Source of the DNA: Lacinutrix sp. C3R15
Lineage (GTDB): Bacteria; Bacteroidota; Bacteroidia; Flavobacteriales; Flavobacteriaceae
Length of the DNA stretch: 64,000 nt
Direction: 5' to 3'
Assembly: GCF_018860825.1 (NCBI RefSeq)
Contig: NZ_JAHKPZ010000030.1
Span: 163,695-227,694, forward strand
The position numbers were made by a program, and so were the translations under genes. This document shows, one piece after another, positions 1 to 9,162 of the stretch (its first letter is position 1; every line of letters starts with the position of its first letter). The notes under the pieces are model-generated. The model searched no databases. It saw only the letters and a program-made list of their open reading frames with translations, and had not been told where the DNA came from.

Positions 1-1731
1 AGATAGCTCTAAGTTTTTTTCTAGTTTATTACCATTATCATAAATAGTATAGGTACCATCACCATTATCTGTTACTGTGCCTGAATTTGATACTAAAGCT
101 GCACCTGGTCCTCCACTATACGAGACAATTAATTGTTCTAATCCTCCTTTACATTCACAATCTCCAGGAACTTCAACAGAAGAACAACCTTCAACTAAAT
201 CGGAACTATTACCTTCTGTATCTGTATAGTGAACTACTTGCATTCCACCAGAAAAAGTAACACCTAGAATATTTTGAGAACAAGAAGTATGAATTTCTGC
301 AGTTGTTGTTCCGTTAGATATATCTAAGTTGCTATCTAATTTTTCTCCATTATCGGTAATGGTATACGTCCCATCTCCATTATCTGTAATTATTCCAGAA
401 CTTGATGTTAAAATAGCTCCTGGTCCTCCACTGTAAGCAATGGTTATTTCTGTTAAACCACCTTTACATTCACATTCTTCCACATAAGGACATAAGGCTC
501 CTCCATTTCTACTAGCTCCTGAAATTATTTCGAAATCTCCAATTTCTAATCCAGGACCAACAGGTTGTGAACAACTAACATGTAAATCATTTACTTCTAC
601 TTCATTAATAAAGAAATAAATAGTATTAGTCATTCTATTTTCATCTCCATTACCTACAAATGTAAATTGATCAGTAGCAGAATGCACCCCTTGGTACAAT
701 ACTTCATCATCATTATTTAGCACCACAATGGTAGCATTTGACATACCATTGTATTGCATGGTTAATTCTACCAGTCCACCATCACATTCGTCGCAAGCGC
801 CTTCTGGAGGTGTAACAGGGTCACATGGTAAAGTCACTAAATCTTGTGTCCAGGTAACATAACCTTCGCCTTTAATTTCTTTTGCCACAAAAATACCATT
901 CATATTGGTTACCTCACCTCTTTCTCCTTTTACCTCAATTTTTTTATCTCTAACATAGATACGAGCGGTTAGGTTTGTACCCTCTTTAATTTTAACCTTA
1001 TCATCTGCATAGATTGTAACATTTCTATGTCTTGGATTAAAAGTATTATTTTCACCTAACTCCATTCCTTTTTGCAAATACACATTACCACATTTATTAA
1101 TAAAAATAATTGTTGCATTTTCTTCTGTTTTAATTTCTTCAATAAAAACATCAGGGCTTGTAAAAGATAAAGTACCCCCTTCTTTCACTTCAATTTTACC
1201 ATAAACATCTCCTGGCAACACAAGGTCTTCTCCTTCTTCAACTACAACATCTACGCTATCATCATTTGTTGTATTGTTAGTTATAAAAGGAGGTAAGGTT
1301 ATTACTGCTTGGGCAAAGATTGAAGCTCCTACAGAGCTATCTGCATCTACCTCAATTTCGGGAGATTTGACAAAACTATACACAATACTTTCGTCTTTTA
1401 TTTTGGCCCTTCCATTAGATTGAGTAACACCTAAAGCTCCAGAAACTACTAAGTTATTGTCTTTAAGTTCTATTTTTTCTTTTGCAATCAATACAAATGA
1501 TGCAATGTCATCTGCCGAACTAAATACATTATTGGCATTATCAGGACACTCGATACTTGGTGAATTTAACGAGCTTTGCTTTGTACTGGGTTTATTGTTT
1601 TTAGATTTATCTCCTGTTGGAGTGGTTTTAATAACTAAATCTAAATTAAGGTTCTTCTTTTTAAGGGTGGTTAAACCATTAGAAAAGACATTAGCTGTTA
1701 AGAAAAAAAATAGGATTGAAAATATTTTCAT
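1..1731 (-). CDS. Secreted Cys-rich repeat protein, N-terminal part (runs off left edge)
   Basis: The reading frame is open from the left edge to an ATG at 1731, about 577 residues, and its stop lies outside the window. The start at 1731 gives a clean Sec signal peptide (MKIFSILFFFLTANVFS); an upstream in-frame ATG at 1806 would add 25 residues in front of it and is less likely. After a low-complexity Ser/Lys/Asn stretch comes a beta-rich region, then at least three repeats beginning with a CxxCxGG-type motif (around 803, 476 and 155), two of them with a shared GGPGA and DNGDGTYTI core. This arrangement is typical of secreted flavobacterial surface proteins of unknown function. I cannot name a function; the C-terminus, which might show a type IX signal, is not visible. 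Confidence 0.75.
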   Translation of the reverse strand, partial: MKIFSILFFFLTANVFSNGLTTLKKKNLNLDLVIKTTPTGDKSKNNKPSTKQSSLNSPSIECPDNANNVFSSADDIASFVLIAKEKIELKDNNLVVSGALGVTQSNGRAKIKDESIVYSFVKSPEIEVDADSSVGASIFAQAVITLPPFITNNTTNDDSVDVVVEEGEDLVLPGDVYGKIEVKEGGTLSFTSPDVFIEEIKTEENATIIFINKCGNVYLQKGMELGENNTFNPRHRNVTIYADDKVKIKEGTNLTARIYVRDKKIEVKGERGEVTNMNGIFVAKEIKGEGYVTWTQDLVTLPCDPVTPPEGACDECDGGLVELTMQYNGMSNATIVVLNNDDEVLYQGVHSATDQFTFVGNGDENRMTNTIYFFINEVEVNDLHVSCSQPVGPGLEIGDFEIISGASRNGGALCPYVEECECKGGLTEITIAYSGGPGAILTSSSGIITDNGDGTYTITDNGEKLDSNLDISNGTTTAEIHTSCSQNILGVTFSGGMQVVHYTDTEGNSSDLVEGCSSVEVPGDCECKGGLEQLIVSYSGGPGAALVSNSGTVTDNGDGTYTIYDNGNKLEKNLELS

Positions 1732-1806
1732 CCTATTTAATCCTTTGTTTACTATAGACACATACTTGCCTATACTTGAAAAAAAATTCGAATTGATTGG
1801 TTTCAT

Positions 1807-2301
1807 GTTAAAAAGATTTAAATTAATAGCACATCTAACTTAAATGTAGAACTATTTAATTTATCATTTTAAAAAACTCGACATGCAGTAAAATAAAACG
1901 ATTAAAAGGAAAAACCAAAACAACATAAGTGACTAATAAACAGATGTTTACTAGTATTTTTTTTTAAAATTTTAAATATACTAGGTATACTAATAAAATT
2001 AAAAAAAGGGATGCTTTGACAGAAGCTAATAATATTGTTTTAAGTGTTTTTTTTGCAGAAACTATAAAACCTTCTAAAAAAAATCTATTAGAGTTGTAAA
2101 TGCAAATAGGTTGCATATTGCTATAGCCTATATTAAAACAATAATTACCTTTTAAGGTATTAATAAATTTTATTAATAGAAATGCCTCTGTACAAGATTA
2201 TACTAATTAACCTATTTTCTAGTTATTTTTATATTTTAAAACGTTTTAAATGTATTTATATACTAATGAAACATAAAAAGATGTTGATTTTTTAATAAAA
2301 C
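1807..2301. other. AT-rich intergenic stretch with no recognisable gene
   Basis: About 500 bp between the repeat-protein gene and the small helical protein. It is very AT-rich, has stops in all frames, and I saw no CRP/FNR-like palindrome, no strong terminator and no RNA gene. A weak -7-like TACATTTA lies upstream of the repeat-protein gene on the minus strand, but nothing supports it further. Confidence 0.5.
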
Positions 2302-2757
2302 CTATTTTGAGTCTCTATCTAACAAACGTATTTGTTTTTCGTTTTTTAAAATGTCTTTAAAAATTTGAAACAATTGTGTTTTAAGGTTTTTATATTCTAT
2401 AAAAAACTCACTAATTACTTTTACAAGTTCTTGGTGTTCTTTTTTATAACCTGCTTCTTCTTTTGGCTGTTTCATATTATCTACCAAAACCTCAAGATCA
2501 TTAGTATGTGTTTTCACAATATTTAAAAGTTCGTCATTTCTTTTTTGTGATCTATTTAAGGCATCTACAATTTCTGTATTGTCATTAAATTCTTTTGTAT
2601 TTATTAGTTGCATGGTATAGGTGGTTACTAAATCATCTAAAAACAACTGTTCGTCTTGTATAAAACTTAATTCGGAATACCATTTTTTTGAAGCTTGATG
2701 CATTTCTGTTGCATTCATTAATTCTAAGTATTTTTCTTGTGTTTTTGTAGTTATCAT
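2302..2757 (-). CDS. Small helical protein of the stress cluster, function unknown
   Basis: 151 residues, no signal peptide and no membrane segment, so probably cytoplasmic. The sequence is almost entirely charged and amphipathic helix, with heptad-like stretches (roughly residues 60-145) that suggest a coiled coil or four-helix bundle. It follows hsp20 on the same strand after a 66-bp gap that contains a hairpin (2779-2809), so it may be transcribed by read-through from the hsp20 promoter. I do not recognise a family. Its position at the end of a stress block suggests a stress-related role, but that is context only. Confidence 0.7.
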   Translation of the reverse strand: MITTKTQEKYLELMNATEMHQASKKWYSELSFIQDEQLFLDDLVTTYTMQLINTKEFNDNTEIVDALNRSQKRNDELLNIVKTHTNDLEVLVDNMKQPKEEAGYKKEHQELVKVISEFFIEYKNLKTQLFQIFKDILKNEKQIRLLDRDSK

Positions 2758-2778
2758 AGTATTTGTTTTAGAGTAAAA

Positions 2779-2809
2779 GCAGAATACAATCTGTACAATT
2801 ATATTCTGC
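2779..2809 (-). terminator. Hairpin between hsp20 and the next gene
   Basis: The arms GCAGAATA and TATTCTGC pair perfectly around a 15-base loop. On the minus strand the hairpin is followed by TTTTA. It lies just after the hsp20 stop, so it may act as a partial terminator that lowers expression of the downstream small protein gene. Confidence 0.5.
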
Positions 2810-2823
2810 CTTTATTATGTTTA

Positions 2824-3273
2824 CTAAAGAATTTCTATTTTCTTTTTTGCTCCTCCTTTTTCTGCTTCTTTTTTTAAAATATTAAGTTTTAATATTCCGT
2901 CATCATAGGTAGCTTTTACTTTTTCTTCTGTATTTACCGTTTTTGGCAATTGTAAAGATCTTTTAAAAGAACTATAACTAAACTCTTTACGTGTATAGTT
3001 TTCTTCTTTTTCTTCTTGTTTTGTGTTTTTTTCGGCACAAACATTAAGTACATCTCCATCAATGGTAACATCAAAATCTTTTTTATTAAATCCTGGTGCT
3101 GCAAATTCTATTTCAAAATCTTTGTCATGCTCTTTTACGTTCATTGCTGGCATAAGACTTTCATCATCTAAAAAATCATTATCAAAAAAATTTTCTGAGT
3201 TTAAAAATGATTTTAAATTATCATTATTCCATGGGAATAATCTGTTTCTGTTGTTAAATTTAATAAGTGACAT
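2824..3273 (-). CDS. Hsp20/alpha-crystallin small heat shock protein
   Basis: 149 residues. An N-terminal arm of about 40 residues rich in Asn, Phe and Asp is followed by the alpha-crystallin domain (about 42-140). That domain contains a typical EFAAPGFNKKDFDVTIDGDVL stretch and the closing DGILKLNILKK strand, as expected for this family of ATP-independent holdase chaperones that bind unfolded protein in the cytoplasm. It has its own promoter: a palindrome at 3344-3355 with a -7 box at 3313-3320 lies in the gap behind the metallo-beta-lactamase gene. Assignment to the family is clear; the precise clients are not known. Confidence 0.95.
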   Translation of the reverse strand: MSLIKFNNRNRLFPWNNDNLKSFLNSENFFDNDFLDDESLMPAMNVKEHDKDFEIEFAAPGFNKKDFDVTIDGDVLNVCAEKNTKQEEKEENYTRKEFSYSSFKRSLQLPKTVNTEEKVKATYDDGILKLNILKKEAEKGGAKKKIEIL

Positions 3274-3312
3274 AGTTTTATTTATTTATAAATTAAACAA
3301 TTAATTATACTA

Positions 3313-3355
3313 TGAAGGTACAAAACAACAAAAACACACAACATGATAAATATCA
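3313..3355 (-). promoter_or_regulatory. CRP/FNR-type site and -7 box of hsp20
   Basis: TGATAAATATCA at 3344-3355 is a perfect TGAT-N4-ATCA palindrome. The -7 box candidate TACCTTCA (3320-3313, minus) has its centre exactly 33 bp downstream. The same geometry recurs at seven other promoters of this block, which is why this weak -7 match is accepted. Confidence 0.65.
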
Positions 3356-3383
3356 GTTAGTTATGTTAAATATTTATTAAATT

Positions 3384-4757
3384 TTAAAGGCTATTATTTT
3401 CTACATCTAAAAGTTTAGGAATAGTTGCATTCCAATTAAAAGTATCTTTTATTTTTACTCTAAAAGCATCTAATGCTGTAAGTTCTCCATGAATTAAATA
3501 TACTTTTTCAGGTACATTTTTAATAGCACGCATCCAGTTTATCAGGTCGTTTTGGTCTGCATGGGCAGAAAGGCTATCTATATTTTTAATGGCTGCTTTT
3601 ACAGGATAATATTTTCCGAAGAATTTAATTTCATGTGCTCCTTCTTGCAATTGTCTTCCTCTGGTACCTTCGGCCTGATAGCCAACCAATAAAACGGTTG
3701 TAGAAGGCACATCTATTAATTGTTGCAAATAGGTTAAAACGCGTCCGCCTGTAACCATACCACTTCCTGCAATAACAATTTTGGAGCGCTTATCATCAAT
3801 GGTTTGCCAGGTTTCTTTGTAAGATTGAATAATATTTACATGGTTACACATAGCATTAAAATCTGAAGGAGATAGTTTGTGCCATTTAGGAAATCTATTA
3901 AAAACTTCTAATACATTATTTCCCATTGGGCTATCAACAAAAACTGGAATATTAGGTATTTTGTTTTCTTTGTAAAGTTTCCAGAGCATATACACAAGTG
4001 TTTGCAAGCGCTCTACCGCAAAACTTGGTATTATTAGGTTTCCTTTTTTATGTAAGGTTTGGTTTATTATGTCTGCTAATTTTTTTTCTACATCTTCTTC
4101 TGAATGCAATTTATTTCCGTAGGTACTTTCTATAAACAAAAAGTCTGCCCATTCTGGTTTTTTAGGATCATTGAGTAAATAATCATCTGTTCTACCAATA
4201 TCACCTGAAAAAACAAATCTTTTTCCGTGAATATCTAACTCAATAAAAGTAGCGCCAATAATATGACCATTGTACTGAAAGCGATAGGAAATATTTTGTG
4301 TAAATAAAATCCATTTATCTTGTACCTCTACTTGAAAATGCAGGATGGTTTTTTCTGCATCTTTAACAGTGTAAAAAGGAAGCGCTGGGTGGTGTTTAGA
4401 AAATTGTTCTTTATTAGCTTTTTCTGCTTCTTCTTCATGAATTTTTGCGCTATCTTTTAATATAATTTCTGCAATAGCTAAGGTTGGTGCTGTGCCAATT
4501 ATTTTTCCTTTAAAACCCTGTTGTATTAATCTAGGTAAATAACCAACATGATCTAGATGCCCATGAGTTAGCAAAACAATATCTATGTTTTCTACGGTAA
4601 CTGGCAGATTATCCCAATTGCGTTCACGCAGCTCTTTTACCCCTTGAAACATACCACAATCTATAAGGATATTTTTACCAAAAGCCTCTAATAAAAATTT
4701 AGAACCTGTAACGGTTCCTGCTGCTCCTAAGAATCTTACTTTAGCATAATCTGACAT
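3384..4757 (-). CDS. MBL-fold beta-CASP RNA-processing-type metallohydrolase
   Basis: 457 residues, no signal peptide. The metallo-beta-lactamase motif II THGHLDH is at residues 64-70, preceded by the DCGMFQG strand. The beta-CASP half carries the GSGMVTGGR segment and the C-terminal part holds LSAHADQ and LIHGE motifs. This architecture is that of the Ysh1/CPSF73-like family, which binds two zinc ions and cleaves RNA by endo- or exonuclease action. It is 12 bp downstream of the ATP-cone gene and belongs to the usp operon. An RNA-turnover role under stress is plausible; the substrate is unknown. Confidence 0.9.
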   Translation of the reverse strand: MSDYAKVRFLGAAGTVTGSKFLLEAFGKNILIDCGMFQGVKELRERNWDNLPVTVENIDIVLLTHGHLDHVGYLPRLIQQGFKGKIIGTAPTLAIAEIILKDSAKIHEEEAEKANKEQFSKHHPALPFYTVKDAEKTILHFQVEVQDKWILFTQNISYRFQYNGHIIGATFIELDIHGKRFVFSGDIGRTDDYLLNDPKKPEWADFLFIESTYGNKLHSEEDVEKKLADIINQTLHKKGNLIIPSFAVERLQTLVYMLWKLYKENKIPNIPVFVDSPMGNNVLEVFNRFPKWHKLSPSDFNAMCNHVNIIQSYKETWQTIDDKRSKIVIAGSGMVTGGRVLTYLQQLIDVPSTTVLLVGYQAEGTRGRQLQEGAHEIKFFGKYYPVKAAIKNIDSLSAHADQNDLINWMRAIKNVPEKVYLIHGELTALDAFRVKIKDTFNWNATIPKLLDVENNSL

Positions 4758-4769
4758 CCTTTTCTGGTT

Positions 4770-5612
4770 TTAATTATTACATAAGGCTTTTATCTCTTTT
4801 AAAATTTTCACTTTTCTTACTTCAGACACACCTAAATGATCTAAAAAGAAAACATCGTTTATTAAATCTCTGCACAACACAACATCACGACTTAGCAAAA
4901 ACTGTTTTTCTCTGTTTGTTAGCAAAGTAGACACTGTAACAGGATACAACCCTAAGCGATCTATTTTATCTTTTAAGGCTTCATTTTTTGGATAATCCCA
5001 ACTTAACAAATGTAATCCTACACAGGTACCAAACTGTATTGCATCTTCTGTAAAACGTGTATTGGTAACTACCCAACCAGTAGTGAGTTGGGTGGTATTA
5101 TTTTTATTTTTGTTCCAATGTGACTTAACATCTATGTATCTTGAATTTATATACAATGGCACTTTTACATTACATTTAAGTCCTTGCTCACCATGAAACT
5201 TGCACTCTACAATAGTGGTTGTATTATTTTTATGTGCTAACACATCTATTTCGTGTTTTACGCAATCGCCTTGCACAGTCTCTCCTATACTTGTTTTATA
5301 CCCAGAATATGTTAAAATAGCACCTATAAATTTTTCAAAAGGATATCCTGTTGGACCAAGTTCATATATTGCTTTTTTAAGTTTGTATTTAGAAGCAAAG
5401 TGACCATGTTCTTTTTTTAACAATGCAAATGCTCTGTTATAAATTTCTTTGGTAGATATACCTTGGTATAATTCATCTCTAACTACATTTAAAATCTTAT
5501 TTACCGAATTTTTACTTGCTCCTGTACGCTGTAAGGAGTTGCGTAATTTTTCTAAAGAGAACTTTACTTTTTCTCCCGAAGATTTTATAATATGTATATC
5601 TAAATCACCCAT
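4770..5612 (-). CDS. ATP-cone plus Mrr-like PD-(D/E)XK nuclease-fold protein
   Basis: 280 residues. Residues about 4-90 form an ATP-cone, the nucleotide-sensing module known from ribonucleotide reductases and NrdR. It is followed by a restriction-endonuclease-like domain with D123 and an E136-C-K138 pair, matching the D...ExK catalytic pattern of the Mrr-like PD-(D/E)XK superfamily. The last about 60 residues are helical. The gene sits between universal stress and MBL-fold genes with gaps of 14 and 12 bp. The combination suggests a nuclease whose activity depends on the ATP/dATP pool; that is inference. It has no adjacent methylase, so it is not a standard restriction system. Confidence 0.8.
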   Translation of the reverse strand: MGDLDIHIIKSSGEKVKFSLEKLRNSLQRTGASKNSVNKILNVVRDELYQGISTKEIYNRAFALLKKEHGHFASKYKLKKAIYELGPTGYPFEKFIGAILTYSGYKTSIGETVQGDCVKHEIDVLAHKNNTTTIVECKFHGEQGLKCNVKVPLYINSRYIDVKSHWNKNKNNTTQLTTGWVVTNTRFTEDAIQFGTCVGLHLLSWDYPKNEALKDKIDRLGLYPVTVSTLLTNREKQFLLSRDVVLCRDLINDVFFLDHLGVSEVRKVKILKEIKALCNN

Positions 5613-5626
5613 TGTATAGCTTTACA

Positions 5627-6457
5627 TTATTCTGGTATTACTAAAAACGGAATTATAGGGCTGAAACCAATTTTCTTTACAACAGGTTCATTAATAATAT
5701 TTTCAATAAAACTATGTTTATTATTTACCAGCACTAGAATATTAATTTCTAACTCTTTAATAAAGTCTACTATTACAGAAGTCTTTTGATCATAACCTGG
5801 CACCCAATGAAAACTGCAATCAAAACCTGATAAATCATTTTCTAACTTTTTAATGTTTGTGTTTTGTGTTTCAGATAATTCTTTTTCCTCTTCAATGTGT
5901 AATATTCTAATTTTAGAATGATACAACGCACTTAAAGCTTTTATAGGACTTAAAATTTTGTCTGTATATTGTTTGTTATAATCTGTTGGAAAAGCAATTT
6001 GACTAGGAGTAACAAAGCTATAACCATCTGGAACCGCTAAAACCGGACATGATTTAATTTTATTTAAGACATTTACGGTGTTGCTACCAAAAAATATTTC
6101 TTTAGTTTTTGAAGCTCCTTTTGTACCCATTACCACCATATCTATTTTATGAGTTGTGGTTACTGTATGAATAGCTTCTAATAAACTTTCTGAACTTAAA
6201 ATAGTTTCAAAGTTGTGTTTTTCATTAGCATCTACAATTCTAGCTTTTCTTTTTAATTCTTGCATATCTTTATTAGCAGACTCTTTCATTACACGCGATA
6301 ATTTGTTAGACAAACTAGACATAGATCCTGATCCTGACTTAAAAGAATTTATAAAATAAAAAGTACAGCTTTCATTTTCATAAAGTTTTAATGCATACGT
6401 AATTGCGCTCCATGCGTTATCTGAAAAATCTGTAGGAAGTAAAATATTTTTGCTCAT
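5627..6457 (-). CDS. Tandem UspA universal stress protein (fourth copy)
   Basis: 276 residues with two UspA-type domains (about 1-145 and 150-276). The first domain starts with the usual LLPTDFSDNAW strand-loop and has the ATP-binding pattern G-2x-G-9x-G-S-N at G111, G114 and G124. The second domain keeps the fold but has lost this motif, so only one nucleotide site is expected. It is cytoplasmic and is the last usp gene before the ATP-cone gene (14-bp gap). It is closest to the neighbouring copy at 6485-7318, sharing the C-terminal KIGxxPIIPFLVIPE ending, so the two look like a recent duplication. Confidence 0.92.
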   Translation of the reverse strand: MSKNILLPTDFSDNAWSAITYALKLYENESCTFYFINSFKSGSGSMSSLSNKLSRVMKESANKDMQELKRKARIVDANEKHNFETILSSESLLEAIHTVTTTHKIDMVVMGTKGASKTKEIFFGSNTVNVLNKIKSCPVLAVPDGYSFVTPSQIAFPTDYNKQYTDKILSPIKALSALYHSKIRILHIEEEKELSETQNTNIKKLENDLSGFDCSFHWVPGYDQKTSVIVDFIKELEINILVLVNNKHSFIENIINEPVVKKIGFSPIIPFLVIPE

Positions 6458-6484
6458 AGTTTTTTTTATTTATAAGATATGAAA

Positions 6485-7318
6485 TTATTCTGGTATTACT
6501 AAAAAAGGAATTATAGGATGATACCCTATTTTTTTAATTATTGGTTCTTTAATTATATTTTCTACAAAACTGTGTTTGTAATTTACAATTGCTAGTATAT
6601 TAATATCTAACTCTTTAATAAAATCGTTTATTACTGTTGTTTTTTTAGCATAATTAGGCATCCAATGAAAGCTGTGTTCAACCTCTTGCAGGTATACATC
6701 AAGCTTACTAATATTATATTGCTGCACCTCACTTAATTCTTTTTTTTCTTCAATATGAACCACTTTAATAGAAGAATTATACAACTCTGCCAAATCTCTT
6801 AGTACTTCAAGCTCTTTATCTTTGTAAAAACGATTGTAATCTGTAGGAAAAGCCACGTGCTTTGGTTCTACAAAATCAAACTCATCTGGCACAACTAAAA
6901 CAGGGCAAGAATGTATGTTTTTTAAAACAGATACGGTATTGCTACCAAAAAAAACATTATCTTTTTTAGAGTCTCCTCGTGTTCCCATTACTATAGTATG
7001 AACAGCAAATTCTGCAACACTTTTAGCTATAGCTTTGGTTAATTTTTCTGCACTAACAATTATTTCAAAATCATGATTAACATTAGCATTTGCCTCTAAA
7101 GCTTGTTCTTTTAAAGCTAGTAACTCTTTGGTTGCCTTGTTTTCTAGGTCTTCTAAAAAATGACCTGTAATATGTGTTCTTTTTTCTAATCTATTATTAT
7201 CTGTGCTATTCAGAAAATAAAATGTACAAGAAGCATTAGTATATAATTTTAAAGCATATACTATAGCACTCCAAGAATTATCAGAAAAATCTGTAGGTAA
7301 TAAAATGTTTAATTTCAT
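6485..7318 (-). CDS. Tandem UspA universal stress protein (third copy)
   Basis: 277 residues, two UspA domains. The first carries the ATP-binding glycines G112, G115 and G125 followed by SN; the second lacks them. The N-terminus LLPTDFSDNSW matches the other copies. It lies 27 bp upstream of the fourth copy and 11 bp downstream of the second. Members of this family help cells survive energy starvation, low oxygen and oxidative stress by mechanisms that are still poorly defined. Confidence 0.92.
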   Translation of the reverse strand: MKLNILLPTDFSDNSWSAIVYALKLYTNASCTFYFLNSTDNNRLEKRTHITGHFLEDLENKATKELLALKEQALEANANVNHDFEIIVSAEKLTKAIAKSVAEFAVHTIVMGTRGDSKKDNVFFGSNTVSVLKNIHSCPVLVVPDEFDFVEPKHVAFPTDYNRFYKDKELEVLRDLAELYNSSIKVVHIEEKKELSEVQQYNISKLDVYLQEVEHSFHWMPNYAKKTTVINDFIKELDINILAIVNYKHSFVENIIKEPIIKKIGYHPIIPFLVIPE

Positions 7319-7329
7319 TTATTTTTTAA

Positions 7330-8172
7330 TTATAATTTTGAAGGAATGACCAAAAAAGGAATATTTAAATGAAACCCAATCTGGTTAATTTTAGATTGAA
7401 AAAATAAGTTTTCAAAAAAGGAATGTTTATTATTAATCATCACCAATAGATTAACATTCGTTTTTTTCTGAAAATCATTTATTGCATCTACTACATTATT
7501 GTTTTTTATATCATGAAACAAATGAGAAACATGCTTAAAATACGTTTCTAACTTTTGTTTATTCTTTTGTTGCTTTTCTGAAAGTGTTTCACCATAATTA
7601 ACATGCAAAACATTTACACTTGCATGATAACTATCTGCTAATGCTACCAATGGCATTATTTGCTCATCTTGAAAATCTACCTCATAATCTGATGGAAATA
7701 AAATTTGATGTAGTGGTTCAAATTCAAATGCACTTGGTACTGCTAACACTGGCGATTTTACATTTTTAAATACATGTACTGTATTAGAACCAAACAATAC
7801 ACCTTGCACATTAGATGCTCCTTGGGTTCCCATAATTACCAGATCTATATTTTCTCGCTCTATAAGCGTTTTCATTTCTGGTATTAAATTATTAAAAACT
7901 GAAATAGTTTTAATAGTGTGCTTTGGGTTTGTAAACTTTTTATCAATAGTTTCTTTTACAGTAGATAGTCCTTTTAAAGAAATATCTTTTGCTGTATCTA
8001 ACAAACCAAACTGTGCTGTACTAAGTTGCAAATATTCTGCTTGATATATCACTGGAGTATATGTATTTAAAATATAAAATGTACACTCCTCTTTTTTAAA
8101 CAACCTTAATGCATATGTAATAGCATTCATTGCGTTCTCTGAAAAATCTGTGGGTAATAGTATTTTTTTCAT
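7330..8172 (-). CDS. Tandem UspA universal stress protein (second copy)
   Basis: 280 residues, two UspA domains. The ATP motif of domain one is at G115, G118 and G128-S-N. Domain two is degenerate at that site. The sequence is more diverged from copies three and four than those are from each other. It is separated from the first copy by 18 bp, so co-transcription is likely. Confidence 0.92.
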   Translation of the reverse strand: MKKILLPTDFSENAMNAITYALRLFKKEECTFYILNTYTPVIYQAEYLQLSTAQFGLLDTAKDISLKGLSTVKETIDKKFTNPKHTIKTISVFNNLIPEMKTLIERENIDLVIMGTQGASNVQGVLFGSNTVHVFKNVKSPVLAVPSAFEFEPLHQILFPSDYEVDFQDEQIMPLVALADSYHASVNVLHVNYGETLSEKQQKNKQKLETYFKHVSHLFHDIKNNNVVDAINDFQKKTNVNLLVMINNKHSFFENLFFQSKINQIGFHLNIPFLVIPSKL

Positions 8173-8190
8173 GCTATATATTTTTATTTA

Positions 8191-9036
8191 TTAACGTCTT
8201 AGATTTTGTAAAACCAATAATGGTATTGCTATTTTTAAACTAATTTTATCTATTGTAGATTGAAATATGATATTTTCTAAATAAGAGTGTTGTGTATTTA
8301 CCATGATAAGAAAATCTACCTTATTATCAACAACATAAGTATTAATTGCACTATCAATTTTCTTATTGTTTGTAGTATAAAAACTTAATTTATTTTTACA
8401 AACGGTTTCTTCTATAAAGGCTTTATTATCTTCTTGTCTAAAGGATAAAGAATTACTTTTAGACACATATAACATGTCTATTTTTGTTCGGTAAGGCGTA
8501 AGTAAATCACATACTAGTTTTAATTCTCTTCTTTTGTAAGGTATTAAGTAATTGGTAGGAAACAATGCATGTTTGGGCTGTTGGTACTTGTAATTTTCTG
8601 GAATAGCCAACACAGGGCATTGCACATATTTTAAAACTTGTAAGGTATTACTACCAAAGGTTAAATGACTACTATTAGATTTTCCTTTGGTTCCCATAAC
8701 CACAAGATCTATATTTTTACCATCTACTAATAAATCTGTTTCATCTAATAACGAGTTATATGCCGATACTGTAAAGTATTGAAAATTTGGATTTGGAGAA
8801 ATTGCTTTAACACTAACTAATAGGCTTTCTAAATTTTCTTCAGATTGCTTTTTAACACGTTCTACAATATGTTTAAAATCTTTTCTATTTAATAAATCTT
8901 CATGATTATACACTTCTGCTTCATAAGCATGCATGAAATAAATTTCTGCTCTTTGATATTTAAAAAACTCTAATGCATATTTAATTGCATTCATTGCATT
9001 ATCTGAAAAATCTGTTGGAATCAATATTTTAACCAT
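8191..9036 (-). CDS. Tandem UspA universal stress protein (first copy of the operon)
   Basis: 281 residues, two UspA domains with the ATP motif at G115, G118 and G128-S-N in the first only. It is the first gene of a tight minus-strand run (8191 down to 3384, gaps 11-27 bp) coding for four usp proteins, the ATP-cone protein and the MBL-fold protein. A CRP/FNR-type site and -7 box lie 50-95 bp upstream. The C-terminus ends LVLQNLRR rather than the LVIPE form of copies three and four, so this is the most divergent paralogue. Confidence 0.92.
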   Translation of the reverse strand: MVKILIPTDFSDNAMNAIKYALEFFKYQRAEIYFMHAYEAEVYNHEDLLNRKDFKHIVERVKKQSEENLESLLVSVKAISPNPNFQYFTVSAYNSLLDETDLLVDGKNIDLVVMGTKGKSNSSHLTFGSNTLQVLKYVQCPVLAIPENYKYQQPKHALFPTNYLIPYKRRELKLVCDLLTPYRTKIDMLYVSKSNSLSFRQEDNKAFIEETVCKNKLSFYTTNNKKIDSAINTYVVDNKVDFLIMVNTQHSYLENIIFQSTIDKISLKIAIPLLVLQNLRR

Positions 9037-9086
9037 AATTAAAGTTTTTATTTACATTTACACTAACTCACTTATTTTAAGCGAGT

Positions 9087-9129
9087 TAAAAATACAGCGG
9101 TTTCCTTTAAAAAAATATGACAAATATCA
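9087..9129 (-). promoter_or_regulatory. CRP/FNR-type site and -7 box of the usp operon
   Basis: TGACAAATATCA (9118-9129) has one mismatch to the symmetric TGAY-N4-RTCA arm pairing. The -7 box TATTTTTA (9094-9087, minus) is centred exactly 33 bp downstream of the palindrome centre. The start codon of the first usp gene follows 50 bp beyond. Confidence 0.7.
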
Positions 9130-9162
9130 TTAAAGCAAAAAACAGTATCTATTTTATGTATA

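Noticed and set aside
1457-1843. 128-codon plus-strand frame
   Set aside because: It lies entirely opposite the secreted repeat protein, whose reading frame has a signal peptide and repeats; it is a shadow.
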